A DNA stretch of 64,000 bases from Corallococcus macrosporus DSM 14697 (GTDB taxonomy: Bacteria; Myxococcota; Myxococcia; Myxococcales; Myxococcaceae): NCBI RefSeq assembly GCF_002305895.1, contig NZ_CP022203.1, forward strand, positions 5,248,501 to 5,312,500. The letters are read 5' to 3'. The translations under genes and the position numbers were made by a program. Positions within the stretch are counted from its first letter, which is position 1; every line of letters begins with the position of its first letter. The notes under the pieces are model-generated. The model searched no databases. It saw only the letters and a list, made by a program, of their open reading frames with translations, and was not told the origin of the DNA. This document shows positions 1-8,083 of the stretch, in pieces.

Positions 1-1
1 C

Positions 2-307
2 TTCGTGGAGAATGAGCGCCTGCCTCTCGACAACAATCGCTCGGAGGCGGCGCTGAGAAAGGCGGCCCTGGGCCGCAAAAACTTTCTCTTCGTCGGCCAC
101 GAGGTCGCGGGCGAAAACCTCGCCGGCCTCTACGCGCTGGTGGCCACCTGCGAGGCCAACCAAATCAATCCCGAGGCGTATCTGGCCGACGTGCTGCTGC
201 GTGTGCAGATGCACCCCAACTCGCGCATCGGTGAGCTGCTACCCCACGAGTGGGTGCGACGACGCGCCGCCGAACTGGTCCCGTCCCCCCTCCAGCCCAG
301 TTCCTGA
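2..307 (+). mobile_element. IS66-family transposase, C-terminal fragment, cut by the left window edge
   Basis: The frame is open from the first base of the window, so the 5' part lies outside. The readable 101 residues hold the conserved IS66 C-terminus: LPLDNNRSEAALR, then GRKNFLFVGH, then the LYALVATCEANQINPEAYLADVL block, ending at TGA 305-307. In full elements this part follows the DDE catalytic core, so the catalytic residues are not visible here. From 308 to about 430 I see no gene, only what is probably the non-coding tail of the element. Whether the transposase is intact depends on sequence to the left. Family assignment is firm; function is not testable from this piece. Confidence 0.85.
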
Positions 308-429
308 ACACCCTCGCGGCGCTCGCCGAGCACGGTCCTCGTCCGTCGTCAAACTTCCCGGCACGACGTCCACCGGACGGATACAGCGGACGGGACCTGG
401 CCGCGTTCGACGCCGCGAGGCAGGAGGTG

Positions 430-1708
430 AATGCGGGAGCAGAGCAGACGGAGCAGTTGATGAAGTGGAGGTTGCTTCGAGGGCTCGACCTCGAAGCGGC
501 CCGAGTCCACATCGACGGCCAGCCCTACGTCCGAGTCGGACGGTACGCGGCGACGAACGCGGCAAGGCCCCGTCGAAATAGAGAGAAGCCTCTTCCGGCG
601 GGTGGGCGAGCGCAATGGCCCCACGGTGGACACCATCAGCGTGCAAGCCAGGTGCGTGGCGGACGGCTGGTTGCCGGAGGCGGCGGTACCCATGGCGTAC
701 CTGCTGGCCCGGGGCACCTCGCGGGAGGCGGCGGCGACGGCGCGTCAGACGGGGGGGCTGCCCTATTGCCGCGCCTCCTTCGAGCGGGTGGGGCATGCGG
801 TGGGAGCGATGTACGGTGGGCCAGCGGCCTCAGGTGGAGGCGGCGCTGGCCCGGCAGCTGCGAGTGCCCCGAGGCACCCGGAGTGTGAGCATCAGCATGG
901 ACAGGGTGGCCGTGCCGATGGAGGAGCCGAAGAAGCGGCCAGTGGGCCGCCCTCGCAAGGGGCCCCCACGCGCCCGGTGGACGTCGTCTGGCGCATGGCC
1001 TACGCGGCCTGCCTCACCTTCCATGACGCCGACGGCGAAGCGCTGGGCACCTTGCGCTACGGGCGGATGCCGCGAGGTGAGGCCCCAGAAATGGCAGAGC
1101 GCCTGGCCCGCCACGTCCAGGCCCTGGTTTCCAGGCGGCGCGGCCTCTCCGTCACCGTCCTCACCGCCGGTGCCCCCGAGTTGCACGCCTTGCTGGACGA
1201 GGCGCTGGCCACCCATGCCCCAGCGGCCAAGAAGCCGATGCGTCTGGTGGACTTCTGGCACCTGATGGAGAAACTCGGGGCCGCGGCTCGCGTAGTGGCT
1301 GGGGAAGAGAAGGCCTCCGTGTTGCGTGAGAAGTGGAAGCTGTCCCGTCTCAACATGCCCGAGGCGGCGTGGACCATTGCCATGGCATTGCACGCCAGCG
1401 GCAAGCGGCATGTCGTCCTCGGTGACGGCCAACCGGTGCACGCGGCCCTCACCTACCTGGAGAACCACGGCGAGCGAATGCATTACGCGGAGGCGCGAGC
1501 GCGGGGGCTTCCCATTGGCAGCGGCAACGTGGAGGCCATCTGCAAGTCTCGCGTCACCCTGCGCATGAAGCGCCCTCGAGCCCGCTGGAATGAGGCGTCT
1601 GGCCAGCACATCCTGGACTTGCGCGCCCTGGTCCTCTCGGAGCGCTGGGACGCGGCCATGAACCTCACGTTTGCGCCCCACAGGACCAAGGTGCGACGCG
1701 CAGCATGA
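430..1708 (+). pseudogene. ISKra4-family transposase remnant with several frameshifts
   Basis: Transposase-like sequence runs through this stretch but no single frame holds it. About 430-560 reads in frame 1 (QTEQLMKWRLLRGLDLE). About 572-815 continues in frame 2 (VEIERSLFRRVGERNGPTVD, then SFERVGHAVGAMYGG). About 825-965 is in frame 3 (PKKRPVGRPRKG). From about 970 to the TGA at 1706-1708 it is in frame 2 again, including RMHYAEARARGLPIGSGNVE, the typical ISKra4 C-terminal block. At least three frameshifts therefore separate pieces of one protein, and it should be inactive. It lies beside an IS66 fragment and just upstream of an apparently truncated GNAT gene, so repeated insertions probably reshaped this end of the locus. 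Confidence 0.75.
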
Positions 1709-1796
1709 TCACGATTGGAGCCACGCCCGCTTGGCACCGCGACTCGCCGACGTGCTTTGAGACGAAGGCTACACCGAGGAGACCGAAGACCGGCTG

Positions 1797-2300
1797 ATGG
1801 TGTGCACGCCCGGCAGCAACACGCCGATTCCCAGTCCACCCGAACTCACCATTTCGGCCCTCACCTCGGACGCACCGTTCGAGGAGATGCGTACCTTCTG
1901 CGCCACGCCCCAGGATGGCTTCAACCCGGGATCGCCCGTCCAGGTGAGTGACGCAGAGGTCACCAAGACGCTGGCGGACCTCAAGGACTGCCGCGCGCTG
2001 CTGGCGAAGTGGATTTGCGTGCCCGTCGCTGGCGGGCTGGTCACCCCGCCCTATGAGGGCACCTCCGAGCTCGCTGGCGTCGCGACGCTCCAAGCGCGGC
2101 GTGGCCGGGGTATCGGCGCGGCGCTGGTCTCTCGCGCGGCCGAGGAAGCTTTCGCCAATGGAGTCAACGTGCTCTTCCTCAGTAATGTCACCGAAGAGGC
2201 AAGCCGGCTCTACGAACGCGCCGGATTCTGGTTCCTTGCGCGCATGCTTTTCATGATCGACGCTGCGCCCGCTCAGTCCGCCGGAAAGGTGACGCCATGA
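1797..2300 (+). CDS. GNAT-type N-acetyltransferase, probably 5'-truncated
   Basis: The 167-residue frame ends in a recognisable GNAT fold: an acetyl-CoA pyrophosphate loop with R/Q-x-x-G-x-G/A character (QARRGRGIGAALV, about residues 98-110), followed by the NVLFLSN strand and a YERAGF C-terminal motif. Such enzymes transfer acetyl groups to amines; the substrate here is unknown. The N-terminus is suspicious. The same frame stays coding-like upstream of the ATG (RLADVL, stop, DEGYTEETEDRL from 1740), with a TGA at 1758-1760 where CGA would read through. The gene may therefore be a decayed copy, broken next to the ISKra4 remnant. Its stop overlaps the next ATG (ATGA at 2297), so the two genes were probably co-translated. 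Confidence 0.6.
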   Translation: MVCTPGSNTPIPSPPELTISALTSDAPFEEMRTFCATPQDGFNPGSPVQVSDAEVTKTLADLKDCRALLAKWICVPVAGGLVTPPYEGTSELAGVATLQARRGRGIGAALVSRAAEEAFANGVNVLFLSNVTEEASRLYERAGFWFLARMLFMIDAAPAQSAGKVTP

Positions 2301-2914
2301 CGAAGACGCCTACCGCCACGACGAAGCGACGAAAAGCGCGGCCATCCCAGAAGGCCCCACGAATCGCGAAGGGCGCAGGCCCCGCTCCGCGCCCCGCCGT
2401 CAATCGTGAACTCCGTGGGCAGTTGCTGCGACTGGACCGCATCGACAGCACCTTGCGTTCACAGTGGGTGGCAACGGAATTCAAGGACCGCGACCTTGAA
2501 GGCAAGCTCCAGGCCCTCACGGACGCGGGCATCGAGTGGCTGCGAGACACCATCAAGGCCCACGGCTGGCCCGGACACAGCCTCGTGGGCCGGAGCGCGG
2601 CGGCCGCCGCCTGGCGCCTGATTCAACATGCCGAGTGCTCCGTGGCGTTCCAGAAGCGCTGCTTGAGCCTGCTGCGGGACGCGGCGGCGCGGGGGGATGT
2701 TCCCATCCAGCAGGTGGCCTATCTCACGGACGTCGTGCGCATGCGCGAGGGCAAGAAGCAACTGTATGGAACGAAGTTCCGCAAGCTGAAGGGCCAGCTC
2801 GTCCCCTACCCCATCGAAAAGGCGTCCTCGGTCGACGAGCGCAGGAAGCAGATGAACCTGCCCTCGTTGGAGTCCTACGCTCAGAAGCTCCGCCGCGCCT
2901 TCCAACCCTCCTGA
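2297..2914 (+). CDS. DUF6624-family protein of unknown function
   Basis: This 205-residue protein has a Lys/Arg/Pro-rich, low-complexity N-terminus (about 1-35), then a conserved core. Core motifs include the helix with NRELRGQLLRL, IEWLRDTIKAHGWPGHSLVG (about 78-97), AAWRLIQHAECSVAFQKRCL (about 103-122), VAYLTDVVRMREGKKQLYGT (about 140-159) and a C-terminal helix. These match the DUF6624 pattern (GWP-x-x-S-x-VG, AA-W-L-QHA, YLTDR, YGTQ). The family is widespread and uncharacterised. There is no signal peptide or membrane segment. It starts inside the GNAT stop codon and ends 11 bases before the first cupin-like gene, so it may be cotranscribed with the cupin pair. A role in peptide modification is only guilt by association. 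Confidence 0.7.
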   Translation: MTKTPTATTKRRKARPSQKAPRIAKGAGPAPRPAVNRELRGQLLRLDRIDSTLRSQWVATEFKDRDLEGKLQALTDAGIEWLRDTIKAHGWPGHSLVGRSAAAAAWRLIQHAECSVAFQKRCLSLLRDAAARGDVPIQQVAYLTDVVRMREGKKQLYGTKFRKLKGQLVPYPIEKASSVDERRKQMNLPSLESYAQKLRRAFQPS

Positions 2915-2925
2915 CGGGAGCCGCC

Positions 2926-4170
2926 ATGCAACGGGCCTTCGACTGGCAGCCCTTCGTGACGAAGCACTGGGAGAAGACACCCGCGCGCCTCACCCTGCCC
3001 GGCCCCATCCTGCCCGCCGAGCACGTCTTCCAGGCCGCGATCTCCGCCTGTGCCCCCTTCCGCCATGGCACGCGCTTCCGCGCCCTCCCCGATGCACGCT
3101 TCTTCGTGGAGGCCGCCAGACTCGCCGCGCCCGGGACACTCCTCCCGGGTGAAGACGACGCGTCCCTGGGCGACTTCGCCCGCCGCGCTTCCCAGCACCT
3201 GGGCGGCGCGTCCTTCCAGCTCCACATCGAACAACCCTTCATGTTCGACTTCGCCCTCTGGAACGCCTTGCGCGGCTTCCTCCGGGGGCTGCTGGAGCGC
3301 GTGGGCGTCCCGGTGCTCCCCCTGGCCACCGACCTGCTCCTGGGGCGCTTCTCACGCGGCCCACAGGGCGTCTCGAAGCGGCCCCATCACTCCCTGGTCA
3401 CGCTGGTCCTCCAGGGCCGGCTGCGGGTCCGGCTCTGGAAGCAGCTCTGGGGCACGCCCGCCAACGAGACCGAGGACTTCGACCACCACCTGGACAAGGC
3501 CACCACGGTGGAGGTCAACGCGGGCGAACTCCTCTACGTCCCTTCCCACTACTGGCAGCTCGAAGAAGCCCAGGGTGACTGCATGGCCGCCCGGGTGTGG
3601 ATCCCCGTCAAGGGGAGCCGGCCGACGGACGCGGTCAAGGACGTGCTCGTATCGCTCCTGGAAGCGCAGCACGCCCACGAGGAAGCGGTGCCCTATCACC
3701 CCTACCCCTGGCGCCGGCCACGCAAGGGCGCACGGGCCACCATCCCCTCCGTCGAGGAGGCCGCGGCCACCCTGCACACGCTGACGCGGGAAGAAGACGT
3801 CCAGCAGGTCCTGCGGCTCATCTGGGCGCGGCGGGTCAGCGCCTGTGCGCTGGAGCCCGTCCCACCGCCGGAGCAGTCCCGGCCCCTGACAGACACGGAC
3901 CGGGTGCGGAGGACGCCTGGCGCCGACCTCATCCGGATGAAGGACCCCTCGGGCCTCTGGATCTGGGCCGTCAACGGCCACGCCTTCCCAGGCCCCGATG
4001 CGACGACAGGCCAGCGACTCCTCAGTGCCCTGTCCTCGGACGAGCCGTCTCGCGTCGATGCGCTGTGCAACCTGGCTCGCTCGGCCCCGCGCCGTGAGGC
4101 CCTTCGCGCCACGCTGACGGCGCTCGTTCGCCTGCGCGGGCTTCAGGTCATCACCGGAGCGGAGGTCTGA
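2926..4170 (+). CDS. Cupin/JmjC-like protein lacking the iron-binding triad (likely pseudoenzyme)
   Basis: This 414-residue protein is a clear paralog of the next gene. Shared elements are the N-terminal FDWQPFVTKHW segment, the cupin strand RLRVRLWKQLW (about 165-175), GELLYVPSHYW (about 200-210), and the C-terminal LEPVPPPEQSRPLTDTDRVR and NGHAFPG blocks. The active paralog carries HLD (the His-x-Asp iron ligand), but the corresponding stretch here reads SKRPHHS. The distal histidine of YYHVGE is replaced in HYWQLEE, leaving no canonical 2-His-1-carboxylate set. It probably does not hydroxylate and may bind peptide or act as a non-catalytic partner. The ATG at 2926 is preferred over upstream in-frame codons because it follows the DUF6624 stop and starts the conserved block. 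Three bases separate it from the next gene. Confidence 0.75.
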   Translation: MQRAFDWQPFVTKHWEKTPARLTLPGPILPAEHVFQAAISACAPFRHGTRFRALPDARFFVEAARLAAPGTLLPGEDDASLGDFARRASQHLGGASFQLHIEQPFMFDFALWNALRGFLRGLLERVGVPVLPLATDLLLGRFSRGPQGVSKRPHHSLVTLVLQGRLRVRLWKQLWGTPANETEDFDHHLDKATTVEVNAGELLYVPSHYWQLEEAQGDCMAARVWIPVKGSRPTDAVKDVLVSLLEAQHAHEEAVPYHPYPWRRPRKGARATIPSVEEAAATLHTLTREEDVQQVLRLIWARRVSACALEPVPPPEQSRPLTDTDRVRRTPGADLIRMKDPSGLWIWAVNGHAFPGPDATTGQRLLSALSSDEPSRVDALCNLARSAPRREALRATLTALVRLRGLQVITGAEV

Positions 4171-4173
4171 CGG

Positions 4174-5502
4174 ATGCCCGCCCTGGAAATCGCGACGCGC
4201 TTCGACTGGGACACCTTCGTCAAGCGCTACTGGAACCAGCGCCCCGTCCTCTTCAAGGGAACACAGGCGTCCCCCTTCACCGTGGAGGACGTCTTCGACG
4301 CGGCGGCCGGCGCCACCCAGCGCTATCTGTCCCGCAGCTACGCGCCGACGTCCCGGCCAGACGTCACCTTCACCATCGACCGGCTGCGCCAGCTCCGCGC
4401 CCGCCCGTGGCTCCCCCAGGCCTCGGATGGCTCCCTGGACGGCTACGACGCCCGGATGGCCTCCCAGCTTGGCGACCGCCGCTACGCCCTCATCATCGCG
4501 ACCTTGCACGCCTCGGGCTTCCGGCTCTGGTCTCGGCAGCGCGCCTTCTTCTCCGGCCTGTGGCAGCGCGTCGGGATGCCCGTGACAGGTGGCATCACCA
4601 CGCTGTTCCACGGGACCTACGAACACAGCCCCGTGGGCGTCCACCTGGACCGCTTCACCACGTTCCTGTTCGCGCTGCGCGGACGCAAGCGGATGCGCTT
4701 CTGGCGCAAGCGCCCCTGGCGCGAGGACGTCTCCACCATCCTGGACTACCAGCCGTACCTGGCATCGTCCTTCGTCGCGGAGGTGGAGCCCGGCGACATC
4801 CTCTACTGGCCCTCCACCTACTACCACGTCGGTGAGAGCGCCGGAGCCGGTGTGGCCAGCAGCGTGAACGTCGGCATCCCCATCACCGAGCACCGCACCA
4901 TCTATTCCGTGGATGACCTGCTGCGAGGGATGCTCGACGAGACATCGCTCGCCGACCAGGAGTGGAAGCAGACGCGGCTGGCCTCCGTGTCAGCGCCGCC
5001 CCTGGCTCGCGGCGTCCTCACGCAGGACGGTGTCCTGGACACGACGCTGCCCAAGGCCCTCACCGAGGCCGTGCGCGCGTTTCGCGACGTCAGCCACCCG
5101 AAGGAGGCTCAGCGGCACCTCCAGGCCACCTGGCTCAAGCGTCTCACCTCGGGCGGCTTCGAGCCCGTGCCGCCGCCCACCCGCGCACGGCGCTTGAATG
5201 ATGCACACCGCGTGCGACTGGACCCGAACTTCCCCGTCGTCTTTGAGCGAGACGGCGCCACGAGCTGGCTCTGCTCCGCCAATGGCCACGCGCTGCATGG
5301 CGTGGGAGGCGGACGCACCATTGAAATATTCTTCCGAAAGCTGAACTCCGGAGCGGAACTGCGCGTGGAGGAGCTGCTGCGTCCATTCAAGCCACGCCGC
5401 GCGGCGACACATGATTCAGATGTCATTGCCGCGACGCGTGATGGAATGCGCGGCCTCCTGCAAAAACTACATTCATTTCGTGTAATCACTCTCAGCACTT
5501 GA
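4174..5502 (+). CDS. Cupin/JmjC-like Fe(II)-dependent oxygenase with intact HxD...H motif
   Basis: This 442-residue protein is of the cupin_8/JmjC-like type. Iron ligands are visible as H157-x-D159 in GVHLDRFTTF and a distal H218 in YWPSTYYHVGE, spaced as in 2-oxoglutarate/Fe(II) hydroxylases. About 180 further residues after the barrel contain the LKRLTSGGFEPVPPP and NGHALHG blocks, also seen in the preceding paralog, so both have the same bipartite layout. Proteins with this fold hydroxylate side chains of peptides, proteins or RNA. The substrate is inferred to be the small peptide encoded 61 bases downstream, because the two cupin genes and the peptide gene form a compact unit ended by a hairpin. 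It could instead act on the assembly-line product of the neighbouring cluster. No signal peptide is seen. Confidence 0.75.
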   Translation: MPALEIATRFDWDTFVKRYWNQRPVLFKGTQASPFTVEDVFDAAAGATQRYLSRSYAPTSRPDVTFTIDRLRQLRARPWLPQASDGSLDGYDARMASQLGDRRYALIIATLHASGFRLWSRQRAFFSGLWQRVGMPVTGGITTLFHGTYEHSPVGVHLDRFTTFLFALRGRKRMRFWRKRPWREDVSTILDYQPYLASSFVAEVEPGDILYWPSTYYHVGESAGAGVASSVNVGIPITEHRTIYSVDDLLRGMLDETSLADQEWKQTRLASVSAPPLARGVLTQDGVLDTTLPKALTEAVRAFRDVSHPKEAQRHLQATWLKRLTSGGFEPVPPPTRARRLNDAHRVRLDPNFPVVFERDGATSWLCSANGHALHGVGGGRTIEIFFRKLNSGAELRVEELLRPFKPRRAATHDSDVIAATRDGMRGLLQKLHSFRVITLST

Positions 5503-5552
5503 CGCTTCATCCATCAGCCCGCACGCTGGGCCAGCAGTTCTCAATCACCGAC

Positions 5553-5558
5553 GGAGGA
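5553..5558 (+). promoter_or_regulatory. Strong ribosome binding site for the 50-residue peptide gene
   Basis: GGAGGA stands five bases before the ATG at 5564. It is one of the best Shine-Dalgarno matches in the window and supports real, strong translation of a gene short enough to be missed by gene callers. Confidence 0.6.
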
Positions 5559-5563
5559 GTGTC

Positions 5564-5716
5564 ATGACGAAGACGAAGTCGAAGGCCCCCCGGTCGTCCA
5601 AGCAGGCCCAGCAGAAGCTCGTGAAGCTGATGAACGTGATGGAGAAGGCCACGGTTCCCGCTGCCACGAAGGCCGTGGCGGGCACGTGTATCCGCATCTA
5701 CTGCTTCCCGTACTGA
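5564..5716 (+). CDS. Candidate RiPP precursor peptide (50 residues, Cys/Tyr-rich C-terminus)
   Basis: A short frame runs from ATG 5564 to TGA 5714-5716, with GGAGGA just upstream. The first 20 residues are basic and polar (start MTKTKSKAPRSSKQAQQK). About 14-28 could form an amphipathic helix (QQKLVKLMNVMEK). An Ala/Val/Thr-rich linker follows, and the peptide ends AGTCIRIYCFPY, with Cys42 and Cys47 four residues apart and Tyr46, Phe48, Pro49 and Tyr50. This leader-plus-core shape is typical of ribosomally made, modified peptides; a cut near Ala39-Gly40 would release a 10-12 residue core. It follows two cupin-like genes and is closed by a perfect hairpin. I do not recognise a known RiPP class. 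A small structural or regulatory protein is the alternative. Confidence 0.6.
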   Translation: MTKTKSKAPRSSKQAQQKLVKLMNVMEKATVPAATKAVAGTCIRIYCFPY

Positions 5717-5723
5717 CGCCTCC

Positions 5724-5751
5724 GGGCCGCTGGGAATCGTCCCAGCGGCCC
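5724..5751 (+). terminator. Perfect 12-bp stem, 4-base loop hairpin after the peptide gene
   Basis: GGGCCGCTGGGA (5724-5735) and TCCCAGCGGCCC (5740-5751) pair perfectly around the loop ATCG, starting seven bases after the peptide stop. No T-run follows, so it is either a U-tract-free terminator, as is common in GC-rich bacteria, or a 3' mRNA-stabilising or attenuating stem. It separates the cupin/peptide genes from the gene at 5861. Confidence 0.7.
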
Positions 5752-5860
5752 ACTTCCCAACCTGCGCAGTGTGCCTCGCGAAGCCAATGTCAGGCATTCT
5801 GGAGCACACCGCCCCCCGCACTATCCTGTCACCCTCCTGAATCCACCAAGGAGCCGTGAC

Positions 5861-7261
5861 ATGACCAGCGCCGTCGACCTGCAGGGCAACCCACTGGGCG
5901 ACCTCGCCCTCGCCGCGATGCGGCGCTGGCTCCTCGAAGCCGATGTGCTGGGCTACCTGCCGCAGCTTGCCGCCACGGAGTCCGAGGGCCGGCTCTGGAC
6001 CTACTTCAGCTTCGGCGTCCGCCGCCTCGAAGCGCTCGTCCGGGAGCGCGGGCCCCAGGTCCTCGAGGACGCCTCCGCCTTCCCCGAGGACCTCGACGCC
6101 ATCGTCGCGCTGCGTGAGTTCATCGCCGCGGCGCCCCCGCTCATCAACGGCCGCCGGAGGCTGGTGGAGCAGCTTCGCGCCTTCCCCGCGGAACGAGACG
6201 CGCTGGCCCAGGGCCGTCCGCTGAGCGCCCAGGAGCTGTTCTCCCTCTGGTACCTGAAGGCCCTCCCCGGCGCATACATGGCGCAGCGCCTTCAACTGAC
6301 GGACGTGGACGAGGCCACCGTACGGCGCATCGCGACGCTGTCCGCCGTGGGCCTCCAGATGTTCGACGACCTGGTGGACCTGCGAGCGGACCTCGCCAGG
6401 GGCCGCTTGTGGCTGAGCGCGGAGGAGCTGGAGCTGCTGGGCCTGTCCTCGACGCCCGCCTCCGAGCTGCCGACCGCCGCGGGTGAGCGCATCGTCCAGC
6501 AGCGCAAGGCCATCTGCCTGGAGTACTTCCTCGCCGTGTATGACGAGGCCTCGCGCCTCACCTCGCCGGAGAGCCGCAAGCGCGCCAGGTCCTTCGCGGA
6601 GGGCTGGTTGAGCTTCCTCCAGCAGGGCTCCCTCAAGCTCTACGCCGCCGGGGAGCCCAGGCCCTGGGACACCGTGCAGCGGGTCCTCAGGGGACTGCCC
6701 GGCTCGGAGACGGCGAAGCTGCCCGTGCTGCGCTCGGTGTTCTCCCTCCTGTCCGCATTGCCGCTCCCGCCGGTGAAGGTGGAGTCCTGCCGCCGGGAGC
6801 TCGAGCTGCTGGGTGGCTGCCCCAAGGCGCTGGCGCCCGCGGTGGCCCTGGAGACGATGGGCGCGCTCGAGGCGGAGGGAGACGCGGCGTCCTTCGACGC
6901 GCCCGGGACCGAGGCCACCGCGCTGGAGCGCGCGCTGCTGGCGTCGCCCTCGAAGCACACGGCGGCGGACTTCGCGCGGCAGTGCCGCGAGTCCGCCGAG
7001 GGCTCGCCGTCCAACCTCAGGGAGCCCCGCCTGGCGGAGGTGTTCGCCAGCGGCTGCAAGCTCGCGGAGCGCAGCGCGCGGAACTCCTTCACGGCCCGAG
7101 AGAACTTCCTCCAGCAGCTTCGCCCAGGCTCGCGCCGCGCCCCGGTGGTGGATGCGGAATTGGCCGAGCGGTTCTCCCGCGACGGCGCGGACTGGCTCGC
7201 GTTGGGCATCGAGGCCCTCGCGGCGACGGCCCGAGAGGTCCGCGACGGCTGCCGGAAGTAA
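5861..7261 (+). CDS. Unrecognised helical protein with squalene/phytoene-synthase-like motif
   Basis: This 466-residue, almost all-helical soluble protein starts at ATG 5861, chosen over an in-frame upstream start because AAGGAG lies seven bases before it. The only recognisable motif is at about residues 168-195 (LQMFDDLVDLRADLARGRLW, then LSAEELELLGL). It resembles the second Asp-rich helix of squalene/phytoene synthases (D-x-x-x-D, GR-x-Y/W-L, E-x-L). The first Asp-rich motif is not obvious, so activity as a prenyl-diphosphate condensing enzyme is uncertain. It is followed after 33 bases by the thioesterase gene and is probably cotranscribed with it. It could be an isoprenoid-synthase-fold tailoring or scaffold protein. 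Confidence in the frame is high, in the function low. Confidence 0.65.
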   Translation: MTSAVDLQGNPLGDLALAAMRRWLLEADVLGYLPQLAATESEGRLWTYFSFGVRRLEALVRERGPQVLEDASAFPEDLDAIVALREFIAAAPPLINGRRRLVEQLRAFPAERDALAQGRPLSAQELFSLWYLKALPGAYMAQRLQLTDVDEATVRRIATLSAVGLQMFDDLVDLRADLARGRLWLSAEELELLGLSSTPASELPTAAGERIVQQRKAICLEYFLAVYDEASRLTSPESRKRARSFAEGWLSFLQQGSLKLYAAGEPRPWDTVQRVLRGLPGSETAKLPVLRSVFSLLSALPLPPVKVESCRRELELLGGCPKALAPAVALETMGALEAEGDAASFDAPGTEATALERALLASPSKHTAADFARQCRESAEGSPSNLREPRLAEVFASGCKLAERSARNSFTARENFLQQLRPGSRRAPVVDAELAERFSRDGADWLALGIEALAATAREVRDGCRK

Positions 7262-7294
7262 CCCCTCTGCTGTCCTCAACACCCGCGATACGCA

Positions 7295-8083
7295 ATGACT
7301 CCAGAATCCAGCACCGCGGCGGCCGAGTCCCCCTGGCTCGTCCGCCGCAAGCCCGCTTCGTCTCCTCGCCTCCGGCTGTTCTGCTTCCCCTACGCGGGGG
7401 CCGGCAGCCTCCCCTACTTCCGCTGGCCGGACCTGCTCCCCGAGGCGGACATCGAGGTGTGCGCCATCCAGCCTCCCGGCCGGGAGAACCGCCTCCATGA
7501 GCCCTCCGTGGAGGAGCTGCCGCGGCTGCTGGATTCGCTCGCGCGCGAGCTGTCACCGCTCTTCGAGGTGCCCTTCGCCTTCTTCGGCCACAGCCTGGGG
7601 GCGCTCATCGCCTTCGAGCTGACGCGCGAGCTGCGTCGCAGGGGCCTGCCACTGCCAGGCACCCTGTTCGTCTCGGGCTCCGAGGCGCCGTCACGCCGCA
7701 GCGGCCTGCCGCCCCTCAGCGGCCTGCGCCGCGACGACTTCATCCGTGAGCTGTCCGCCCGCTACGACGGCATCCCCCAGCAGGTCCTGGCGCAGCCGGA
7801 GATCCTGGACCTCATCCTCCCCATCCTCCGCGCCGACCTGAAGATTTCTGAGAGCTACACCTACCAGGAGGAGGCGCCGCTCCCGATGCGCCTGTGTGCC
7901 TTTGGCGGCACCCGGGATCCTCGCGTCTCTGAAGCCGCGCTCGAAGCGTGGCGGCAGCAGACCCACGCGGCCTTCTCGATGAAGCTGTTCCCAGGCGGCC
8001 ACTTCTTCCTCAACGAGCTGACGGCCCAGGTGGTCCAGGCCGTCCACACCGAACTCGCAGCCGGAGCACCCCGAACGCCATGA
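7295..8083 (+). CDS. Type II (editing) thioesterase of PKS/NRPS systems
   Basis: This 262-residue alpha/beta hydrolase is of the GrsT/TEII type. It has the family's FCFPYAGAGSLPYFRW start (about 29-44), the nucleophile elbow FFGHSLG with Ser100, Asp208 in GGTRDP and His236 in PGGHFF, forming the Ser-Asp-His triad. Such enzymes remove mis-primed acyl groups from carrier-protein phosphopantetheine arms in the cytoplasm, keeping the assembly line active. Its stop overlaps the start of the carrier-protein gene (ATGA at 8080), so the two are translationally coupled. It lies tail-to-tail with the last PKS gene, which fits a housekeeping role for that synthase. It is distinct from the releasing TE domain in the NRPS. 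Confidence 0.92.
   Translation: MTPESSTAAAESPWLVRRKPASSPRLRLFCFPYAGAGSLPYFRWPDLLPEADIEVCAIQPPGRENRLHEPSVEELPRLLDSLARELSPLFEVPFAFFGHSLGALIAFELTRELRRRGLPLPGTLFVSGSEAPSRRSGLPPLSGLRRDDFIRELSARYDGIPQQVLAQPEILDLILPILRADLKISESYTYQEEAPLPMRLCAFGGTRDPRVSEAALEAWRQQTHAAFSMKLFPGGHFFLNELTAQVVQAVHTELAAGAPRTP

Noticed and set aside
5507-7498. A 663-codon minus-strand frame across the peptide gene and the gene at 5861
   Set aside because: Its composition is that of an antisense shadow. The plus-strand genes have good ribosome sites and recognisable features.
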